In this document: piece after piece, positions 1-5,769 of the stretch
How positions within the stretch are numbered: the first letter of the stretch is position 1
Layout of the letters: each line of letters opens with the position of its first letter
Source of the DNA: CAYYJM01 sp964471755
GTDB lineage: Bacteria > Planctomycetota > Planctomycetia > Gemmatales > Gemmataceae
DNA: 7,512 nt
Direction: 5' to 3'
Assembly (NCBI GenBank): GCA_964471755.1
Contig: CAYYJM010000285.1
Location: forward strand, 1-7,512
The notes under the pieces: generated by a model
What the model was told of the DNA's origin: nothing
Database searches by the model: none
The model's input: only the letters and a program-made list of their open reading frames with translations
Translations under genes and position numbers: made by a program

Positions 1-21
1 TCCCTGTCTGGAGAGCCGCTT

Positions 22-46
22 CCCCCTCACCCCAGCCCTCTCCCCC
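22..46 (-). other. Potential G-quadruplex motif on the minus strand
   Basis: Read on the minus strand, four G-tracts of 5, 3, 4 and 5 bases are separated by loops AGA, CT and TGA, which fits the canonical four-tract G-quadruplex pattern. The tracts correspond to C-runs at 42-46, 36-38, 30-33 and 22-26 on the plus strand. Two of the tracts (36-46) also form the left arm of the 13-bp hairpin, so hairpin and quadruplex are mutually exclusive. On the RNA from the DUF1501 gene it would lie in the 3' untranslated region. The pattern is certain; folding in vivo is not known. Confidence 0.5.
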
Positions 47-65
47 GGAGTACCGGGGGAGAGGG
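36..65. repeat. Perfect 13-bp hairpin repeat, possible transcription end of the DUF1501 gene
   Basis: Bases 36-48 and 53-65 are exact reverse complements (CCCTCTCCCCCGG and CCGGGGGAGAGGG) around a 4-base loop AGTA. The hairpin lies about 21 bases beyond the stop codon of the minus-strand DUF1501 gene, so it would form at the 3' end of that transcript. There is no T-tract after the stem on either strand, so it is not a classical intrinsic terminator; it could act as an mRNA 3'-end stabiliser or Rho-assisted stop. The flanking wording (CCCTCACCCCAGCCCTCTCCC...) resembles an intergenic palindromic repeat I remember as frequent in planctomycete and some other GC-rich genomes. That family assignment is from memory; the stem itself is read directly. 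Confidence 0.7.
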
Positions 66-86
66 AGCCGACTCCGGAGCAGTCTC

Positions 87-1463
87 TCACAGCAGTTCGT
101 GGATCGGCTCCGGATCATCGAGGATGGACGTCGGCCGACCACTCGGATCGAGCAGTTGCAGCTGCGGATCGATGCCGAGGACGGTGTAGATCGTCGCGTG
201 GATGTTCGACGGCGTCACCGCCCGGGTCTTCGGCACCGAGCCGAGCCGATCGGTCGAGCCGACGATCTGACCGCCCTTGACGCCGCCACCGCCCATGAGG
301 CAGAACATCGAGTTGCCCCAGTGATCGCGGCCCGGCGTACCCTTGCTTCCCGCAGGGCCACCGTTGCCGCCGTCGTTCAGCTTCGGCGTTCGGCTGAACT
401 CGCCGCACAGCACGACCAGCGTCGTCTCCAGCAGGCCGCGTTCGGCCAGGTCCGTGAACAGGGCCCAGACCAGGCTGTCCACCTTCGGCAGATAGTTCTC
501 GTAGCCCTTCTGCAGATCCCAGTGATGGTCCCAGCCGCCGAGATGGACCGTGACGAACGTCGAGCCCGCCTCGACCAGTCGGCGAGCCAGCAGCGTCGAT
601 TGACCCCAGTTGTGTCGGCCGTAGCGGTCGCGGAGCTTCGGATCTTCCTTGTTGATGTCGAACGCACGTCGGGCGACCGGGCCGACGACGAACTCGTACG
701 CCTCCTGGGCGAAGCGGTCCATGACCGCGGCCGTGCCGCTACGGTCCATGTCACGACGGAACGTGTCGAAGTGCTGGGAGAGCGCCCGGCGATCTTCGAG
801 CGTCTCCAGGGTCGCCCCCTTCGCCAGGTTCAGGTTCTGCACCTGGAAGTTGGCCGCGTTCGGGTCGCCGCCGGTGGCGAACGGGTTGTGCTGAGCGCCG
901 AGCAGGTGGCCGCCGAAGTAGCCCGGATTCAGGCCGATGCTCGAGGCGTATGGCACGGCGACGTAGCCCGGCATGCCGGCCTGGCGCGGGCCGACTTCAC
1001 GGTTAGCGATCGCTCCGATGCCGGGGAACTTCTGGCCGGTGTTCGCACCGCTGACGCCCATGTCCTTCGCGGTGAGCATGCGGTGTCCGCCGGCGAAGTG
1101 ATCGCCCGTGTTGTGGTACAGCGATCGGACGACCGAGAACTTGTCGGTCACCTTGGCCTGGAGCGGATACAGCTCGGTGATGTCGAAGCCTGGGACGCGG
1201 GTCGGGATCGGCTTCCAGATGCCGCGGTACTCGGCCGGGGCGTCCGGCTTCATGTCATACATGTCCATGTGGCCCGGCCCCCCGTCGAGCCAGATCAGGA
1301 TGACGGACGTGTTTTTGCGGGAGGCCGTCGGGGAGGCGGCCTTCGCCTGAAGGAGTTGGGGCAGGCCGAGGCTCGCCATTCCGGCGACGCCCAGGTGCAA
1401 GAAATCCCGGCGGGAAACGCCATCGCAGTAGCGGCCGGTGCGGCCCATGTCGAGTCGGAACAT
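87..1463 (-). CDS. DUF1501 family protein, Tat-exported, alkaline-phosphatase-like fold
   Basis: This 458-residue protein belongs to the DUF1501 family, related to the sulfatase/alkaline phosphatase superfamily; its substrate is unknown. Near the N-terminus is a twin-arginine signal (SRRDFL, residues 17-22) followed by a hydrophobic stretch, so export in folded form is expected. Family landmarks appear in order: WLDGGPGHMD (58-67), HLGGWDHH (307-314), GEFSRTP (354-360), GRDHW (378-382), then the GGGGVKGGQIVGSTD segment and a C-terminal segment with TPSNIHATIYTVLGID. The D, H and E residues in these motifs are likely metal ligands, by analogy with the superfamily. The ATG at 1463 is preferred over the upstream ATG at 1529: it gives a normal short Tat n-region (MFRLDMGRTGRYCDGVS), and a weak GGAG lies 10 bases before it, while the 1529 start has no properly spaced ribosome site. 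The gene runs divergently from the cytochrome gene at 1620 and ends near a hairpin. It looks complete and intact. Confidence 0.93.
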   Translation of the reverse strand: MFRLDMGRTGRYCDGVSRRDFLHLGVAGMASLGLPQLLQAKAASPTASRKNTSVILIWLDGGPGHMDMYDMKPDAPAEYRGIWKPIPTRVPGFDITELYPLQAKVTDKFSVVRSLYHNTGDHFAGGHRMLTAKDMGVSGANTGQKFPGIGAIANREVGPRQAGMPGYVAVPYASSIGLNPGYFGGHLLGAQHNPFATGGDPNAANFQVQNLNLAKGATLETLEDRRALSQHFDTFRRDMDRSGTAAVMDRFAQEAYEFVVGPVARRAFDINKEDPKLRDRYGRHNWGQSTLLARRLVEAGSTFVTVHLGGWDHHWDLQKGYENYLPKVDSLVWALFTDLAERGLLETTLVVLCGEFSRTPKLNDGGNGGPAGSKGTPGRDHWGNSMFCLMGGGGVKGGQIVGSTDRLGSVPKTRAVTPSNIHATIYTVLGIDPQLQLLDPSGRPTSILDDPEPIHELL

Positions 1464-1484
1464 CGCAATCGGTCTCCAGGGAGG

Positions 1485-1497
1485 CAGGATCATCCTG
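1485..1497. promoter_or_regulatory. Small inverted repeat in the divergent intergenic region, possible operator
   Basis: CAGGAT (1485-1490) and ATCCTG (1492-1497) are perfect reverse complements around a single C. The site begins 22 bases upstream of the chosen DUF1501 start and lies within the shared region between divergent genes, a common position for regulator binding. No matching regulator gene is in the window, and a 6-bp-arm palindrome can occur by chance, so this is a weak call. Confidence 0.2.
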
Positions 1498-1514
1498 GCC
1501 AGGCGGGAAGATAT

Positions 1515-1543
1515 TTGACTTTCGCACATTCCCTGTTTACGTT
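1515..1543 (+). promoter_or_regulatory. Candidate sigma70-like promoter for the rightward genes
   Basis: TTGACT (1515-1520) matches five of six bases of the -35 consensus. It is followed by a 17-base spacer and TACGTT (1538-1543), which keeps the first, second and last bases of the -10 consensus. The surrounding stretch (about 1510-1550) is noticeably more A/T-rich than the neighbouring genes. Transcription would begin near 1550, leaving a leader of roughly 70 bases before the ATG at 1620. No equally good promoter was found for the leftward gene. The -10 match is weak, and planctomycete promoter consensus is poorly known. Confidence 0.35.
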
Positions 1544-1608
1544 CAAGCGACTTCCTGGCGTTTTCGACTCTGCACGGATCGCCACCCGCCGACCTCGCCC
1601 GCGACCTC

Positions 1609-1614
1609 GAGGGG
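1609..1614 (+). promoter_or_regulatory. Ribosome binding site fixing the start of the cytochrome gene
   Basis: GAGGGG stands 5 bases before the ATG at 1620. It settles the start of a reading frame that stays open upstream all the way to base 99, where it only runs antisense to the DUF1501 gene. The CCTCG at 1593-1597 could pair with CGAGG at 1608-1612 and partly hide this site, but the stem is short. Confidence 0.65.
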
Positions 1615-1619
1615 CCACA

Positions 1620-4600
1620 ATGACGACCACCACGGCGTTTCGCATCCGCATCGCCCTCCTACTCCTGTCGGCCGGCACCCTGTTAAGCCTGGTCAGCCTG
1701 GCGATCCCCGCCGAGGAACCCGGCGCGGCCGAGTCGTTCGGCCGGGACGTTCGGCCCCTTCTGCAGCGCTACTGCCTCGATTGTCACTCGACGAAGGCGA
1801 AGAAGGGGAGTCTCGATCTGGAGCGCTTCGGCTCCGAGGCCGATCTCCGCAAGGACCTCAAGCCGTGGCAAAACCTGATCGAGCAGATCGAGGCCGGCGA
1901 GATGCCGCCGAAGAGTCGGCCGCAGCCGACGGCCATGGAGAAGAAGCACCTGTTGACCTGGGTACGCGGCTTCCTCGACGCCGAGGCCCGGGCTCGGGCC
2001 GGCGATCCCGGCCACGTGCCGCTCCGCCGCCTGAGCAACGCCGAGTACGACGCCACCATCCGCGCCCTGACCGGCGTCGATCTTCGACCGACCCGCGAGT
2101 TTCCCGCCGACGGAGCTGCCGGCGAGGGCTTCACCAATGCCGCCGAGGCCCTGACTGACATCTCGCCGACACTCCTGAACAAATATCTGAACGCCGCCCG
2201 CGAGATCGCCCGGCACGCCGTCCTGGTGCCGGATGGCTTCCGCTTCTCCCCCTCGACAACCCGACGCGACTGGACCGACGAGAGTACCGCTCGCCTGCGT
2301 GCGTTCTACGCTCCGTTCGCCGGCGCAGACGGTCGCTTGCCCTTTCAGCCGTACCTCGCCGCCACCGTCCGCCATCGCGATGCGCTCGTCGCCGGGACGC
2401 TCACGCCGGAGGCGGTCGCCACGAAGGAGAAGCTCAACCCGAAGTACCTCGCCATCCTGTATCGCACCCTGATCGACCGGACGCCGTCGGAGCCGCTCGA
2501 CACGATCCGCGCCCGCTGGCGAACCGCGACCGAGAAGGATGTGCCCGCCCTCGTCGCCGAGGTCACGGCCTGGCAGACCGCTCTGTGGAAGACGGTCAAG
2601 ATCGGCAACTACATCCAGGCGAACTGGCACGCTCGCGGCGGCTTCATCGAGAGCCTGACCCGTCAGGTGCCGGTTGATCCGCCACCGGCCGCGTCGGTCC
2701 CGCTGCGGGTTCCGGTCAAGCTGACACCGGGTCAGACCGAGGTGACGATCCACCTTGCCGCCCGGGACCTGGGCAAGCCGGGCTCGATCGTCTGGCACCG
2801 GCCGCGCTTCGAGGGCCCGGGCAAGCCGGCGCTCCTGCTCCGCGATTACGCCACCTTCGGCCCGACGTTCGAGGCCGACTACCCGTCCGCGTTCGTCGGC
2901 AGCGCGAAGTACCTCGCCGCGGCGGTCACGCTGGCCAATGATCCGAAGACCAGCGTCGAGACACTGGCCCGTCAGCAGGACCTGGACACCGCCTTCCTTC
3001 GGCAGTGGGTCAAGCTGCTGGCCGTCGCGCCGCGAGCGAAGCCGGATCAGGCCAGCCGGCCGGCGGTCGCCCTGGCTCCGCTCGACGAGAAGACCCGGCC
3101 CGATCCGCGTCGGCCCGCCATCACCGGCTGGCGCAGGAAGGGCACCGACCTGCCCGCCGTCCTGGCGAATTCCTCCGACAGGACCGAGCAGATCCCCGGT
3201 CGGGTGTCGGCTCACGGCGTCTCGATCCACCCGACGCCGCAGGAGTTCGTCGCGGTCACCTGGAAGAGCCCGCTCGCCGGTAAGGTGCGGATCAACGTCC
3301 GTGTCAGCCATGCTCACCCGGCCTGTGGCAACGGCGTCGCCTGGTGGCTCGAACAGCGTCAGGGCGACCGGGCCACGCTGCTCGACGAGGGGCAACTCGA
3401 TCTCGGCAAGGAAGCGAAGCCGCCGGCAATGACCGTGACCGTCGAGAAGGGCGACCTCCTCGTCCTGGCCGTCGAGCCACGGGCGGCCAACCACTTCTGC
3501 GACATGACCGAGGTCGCCTTCGTCGTCACCGAGAACGACAGGCCGAGCCGCGTCTGGGACCTGGCCGCCGACGTTTCGGCGAGCATTCATGCCGGCAATC
3601 CCCACGCCGACCGGCACGGCCATGCCGACACCTGGGCCTTCGCTCGCGGCCCCGCCAGCAAGGAGGGTGCGCCCGTCCCGATCATCCCAGTCGCCTCCAT
3701 CCTGGGGCGCTGGCGACTCGCTGCGGCCGACCCGGCCCGGATCGCCGAGGCCGAGAAGCTCGCGAAACAGGTCGAGGCGATTCTGTCCGCTCCTCGTCCG
3801 GCCGATCCGAAGAGTCCCGATCGTCCGCTTCATGATCGCCTCGTCGCCGTGGACAGTCCGCTGTTCGCCGGCGTGGACGTGGCCCGGCTTACCAGACCCC
3901 GGCCAATGACGACCGCGTACGGCCTGCCCCGTGAGCGATTCGTCGGTGACGGCCTGGTGTCACGCGTCGATGAGCCGGTGGCGATTCGTCTGCCGGCCGC
4001 CCTGTTCGCAGGCCGACAGTTCGTCGTCGATGCCCGGCTCGACCGGACGGCCGACCGTCTCGTTCGCGTTCATGCCGCCGATGCACCGCCCGGCCCGGAT
4101 ACTCGCTGGGCTGGCCCGCTGCTCGGCTCCGCCGATGGTGCCGCGCACAAGACGCTCGTCGCCGGCCACGATGCCTTTCGCCGGGTCTTCCCCCTCTACG
4201 TCTGCTTCCCGCACGTCGTCCCGACGGACGAACTGCTGACCATCAAGATGTTCCATCGCGAGGACGAGCCGCTGATCCGTCTGTTCCTCACGCCGGAGGA
4301 CCTGCGTCCCCTCGACCATTTGTGGGCCGAGCAGCGTTTCATCAGTCGCCAGCCGGCCGCCGAGTTCGCCTACCTGCCGCAGTTCATGGGCTTCACGACG
4401 CAGGACACGACGAAGGCGTTCCAGCAGTTCTTCATCGATCGCAAGCCGCTGTTCAAGAAGCAGGCCGATGCGTTCCTGGCGGAGGAACAGGCGGCAATCC
4501 CGAAGCAGCTCGAAGCCCTGCTGGAGTTCGCTGCGAAGGCCTATCGCCGGCCGCTGCAGGAGAAGGAACGGGCCGACCTGCGCGAACTGTACAGCACGCT

Positions 4601-5753
4601 CCGCGACAAGGGTGTCTCACACGACGAGGCGTTCCGCGGTGTGCTGGCCCGCGTGCTCGTGGCACCGGCGTTCCTGTTCCGCATCGAGGCCGCGCCCGCA
4701 GGCAAGTCTCCGGCCCCGGTCAACGACTGGGAACTCGCCGTGCGTCTGAGCTACTTCCTCTGGTCGTCGCCGCCGGACGACGAGTTGCGCCGCCTCGCGG
4801 CCGAGGGCCGCCTCCGCGATACGGAGGTTCTCGTCGCCCAGGCCCGGCGGATGCTGAAGGACGATCGCCTCCGCTCCCTGGCCATCGAGTTCGGCACGCA
4901 GTGGATTCACGTGCGCGGCTTCGACGCCTTCAACGAGAAGAACGAGAAGGTTTTCCCGACCTTCGACGCGACCCTGCGAGCGGCTCTCTACGAGGAGGCC
5001 ATCCGCTTCTTCCAGGATCTGTTCCAGGCCGATCGGGCCGTGACGGACCTTCTCGATGCCGATCATACCTTCCTGAACGAGACGCTGGCGAAGCACTATG
5101 GCATCCCGAACGTGCGCGGCCCGGAATGGCGGCGGGTGACGGGCGTCCGCAAGTATGGCCGAGGTGGCATCCTCACTCTGGGGAGCGTCCAGGCGAAGCA
5201 GGCGGGAGCATCGCGGACCAGTCCGATCCTTCGCGGCACCTGGGTCGTCGAGACGCTCCTGGGCGAGAAGTTGCCGCGTCCGCCGGCGAACGTGCCGCAA
5301 TTACCGGAAAGCGAGAACGTCGATGGTCTGACGACACGCCAGATCGTCGAGCGGCACACCCGGAATCCCAGCTGTGCCACCTGTCACGTCCGGATCGACC
5401 CGTACGGCTTCGCCCTGGAGCGCTACGACGCGATCGGTCGGCTACGGGATCGGGACCAGAGCGGCCTCGCCATCGACGCGACGGCCCATCTCCGGGACGG
5501 CACCGACTTCGCCGGCGTCGATGGTCTGCGGACGTACCTGCTGACGAAGAAGAAGGACGTGGTCGTGCGTCTGTTCTGCCAGCGGCTGCTCGGCTACGCT
5601 CTGGGCCGGGCGACGACGCTGTCGGACCAGACCCTGCTCGACGAGATGGTCGCGGCTCTGAACGCGAATGACGGCCGACTGTCAGTCGCCGTCCTGGCGG
5701 TCGTCAAGAGTCCAGCGTTCCGCATGATCCGTGGAGCTGACTTCACGAAGTGA
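1620..5753 (+). CDS. Giant planctomycete cytochrome-like protein (DUF1587-DUF1595-DUF1592-DUF1588-DUF1585) with two c-type heme motifs
   Basis: This 1377-residue protein is a member of the PSD/PSCyt families; no member has an established reaction that I can name. A signal peptide is visible (basic FRIR, then a hydrophobic run, about residues 7-30, likely cut near A31). Next comes a cytochrome-type segment with CLDCH (52-56) and an MPP motif whose M95 is a candidate axial heme ligand. DUF1587/PSD3 starts at PLRRLSNAEYDATIRALTG (about 134-200). The long middle (about 205-930) contains beta-rich stretches near 360-415, 501-640 and 790-900; the second resembles jelly-roll, carbohydrate-binding-like domains. 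The C-terminal part has DUF1595/PSD5 (about 936-1030, with AYRRPL), DUF1592/PSD4 (about 1035-1162, with RLSYFLWSSPPDDEL and FLNETLAKHYGI), DUF1588/PSCyt3 (about 1181-1285, with heme motif CATCH at 1252-1256) and DUF1585/PSD2 (about 1293-1365). Both hemes imply maturation outside the cytoplasm, so an envelope redox role is inferred. The protein is longer than the 750-1000 residues I recall for many relatives, because of the middle region. The start is set by GAGGGG 5 bases upstream. The oxygenase gene follows after 16 bp. Confidence 0.93.
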   Translation: MTTTTAFRIRIALLLLSAGTLLSLVSLAIPAEEPGAAESFGRDVRPLLQRYCLDCHSTKAKKGSLDLERFGSEADLRKDLKPWQNLIEQIEAGEMPPKSRPQPTAMEKKHLLTWVRGFLDAEARARAGDPGHVPLRRLSNAEYDATIRALTGVDLRPTREFPADGAAGEGFTNAAEALTDISPTLLNKYLNAAREIARHAVLVPDGFRFSPSTTRRDWTDESTARLRAFYAPFAGADGRLPFQPYLAATVRHRDALVAGTLTPEAVATKEKLNPKYLAILYRTLIDRTPSEPLDTIRARWRTATEKDVPALVAEVTAWQTALWKTVKIGNYIQANWHARGGFIESLTRQVPVDPPPAASVPLRVPVKLTPGQTEVTIHLAARDLGKPGSIVWHRPRFEGPGKPALLLRDYATFGPTFEADYPSAFVGSAKYLAAAVTLANDPKTSVETLARQQDLDTAFLRQWVKLLAVAPRAKPDQASRPAVALAPLDEKTRPDPRRPAITGWRRKGTDLPAVLANSSDRTEQIPGRVSAHGVSIHPTPQEFVAVTWKSPLAGKVRINVRVSHAHPACGNGVAWWLEQRQGDRATLLDEGQLDLGKEAKPPAMTVTVEKGDLLVLAVEPRAANHFCDMTEVAFVVTENDRPSRVWDLAADVSASIHAGNPHADRHGHADTWAFARGPASKEGAPVPIIPVASILGRWRLAAADPARIAEAEKLAKQVEAILSAPRPADPKSPDRPLHDRLVAVDSPLFAGVDVARLTRPRPMTTAYGLPRERFVGDGLVSRVDEPVAIRLPAALFAGRQFVVDARLDRTADRLVRVHAADAPPGPDTRWAGPLLGSADGAAHKTLVAGHDAFRRVFPLYVCFPHVVPTDELLTIKMFHREDEPLIRLFLTPEDLRPLDHLWAEQRFISRQPAAEFAYLPQFMGFTTQDTTKAFQQFFIDRKPLFKKQADAFLAEEQAAIPKQLEALLEFAAKAYRRPLQEKERADLRELYSTLRDKGVSHDEAFRGVLARVLVAPAFLFRIEAAPAGKSPAPVNDWELAVRLSYFLWSSPPDDELRRLAAEGRLRDTEVLVAQARRMLKDDRLRSLAIEFGTQWIHVRGFDAFNEKNEKVFPTFDATLRAALYEEAIRFFQDLFQADRAVTDLLDADHTFLNETLAKHYGIPNVRGPEWRRVTGVRKYGRGGILTLGSVQAKQAGASRTSPILRGTWVVETLLGEKLPRPPANVPQLPESENVDGLTTRQIVERHTRNPSCATCHVRIDPYGFALERYDAIGRLRDRDQSGLAIDATAHLRDGTDFAGVDGLRTYLLTKKKDVVVRLFCQRLLGYALGRATTLSDQTLLDEMVAALNANDGRLSVAVLAVVKSPAFRMIRGADFTK

Positions 5754-5760
5754 GTTCACT

Positions 5761-5764
5761 GAGG
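5761..5764 (+). promoter_or_regulatory. Ribosome binding site of the oxygenase gene
   Basis: GAGG sits 5 bases before the ATG at 5770, inside the 16-bp gap after the TGA of the cytochrome gene. It supports this start and, together with the short gap, suggests a shared transcript with possible translational coupling. No separate promoter or terminator fits in the gap. Confidence 0.6.
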
Positions 5765-5769
5765 AAATC

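Noticed and set aside
1464..1529. A 22-residue N-terminal extension of the DUF1501 protein from an ATG at 1529.
   Set aside because: It would place extra sequence ahead of the Tat n-region and has no properly spaced ribosome site; the ATG at 1463 gives the usual form.
1590..1609. Direct repeat CGACCTCG at 1590-1597 and 1602-1609 in the leader of the cytochrome gene.
   Set aside because: Two 8-base copies in a GC-rich leader can occur by chance, and no regulator or conserved structure supports a function.
99..1619. The cytochrome reading frame stays open for more than 500 codons upstream of its start, antisense to the DUF1501 gene.
   Set aside because: The predicted residues are arginine/valine-rich low-complexity sequence with no domain, while the opposite strand encodes a clear DUF1501 protein. 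The signal peptide and GAGGGG ribosome site place the true start at 1620.
1683..3833. A 716-codon open frame on the minus strand inside the cytochrome gene.
   Set aside because: Its translation is rich in G, R, D and L with no recognisable motif, and the plus strand carries family domains and a coherent protein. Long antisense frames are expected in GC-rich genes with strong third-position bias.
4322..5671. A 449-codon plus-strand frame overlapping the C-terminal half of the cytochrome gene.
   Set aside because: The translation is arginine/proline/glycine-rich and lacks motifs; the overlapping frame contains DUF1592, DUF1588 and the CATCH heme motif.
5746..5760. Short alternating TCAC/GTGA repeats (TCAC-GAA-GTGA, AGTGA-GT-TCACT) around the cytochrome stop codon.
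   Set aside because: Arms of 4-5 bp are too short to call a terminator or operator, and the spacing suggests read-through into the oxygenase gene.
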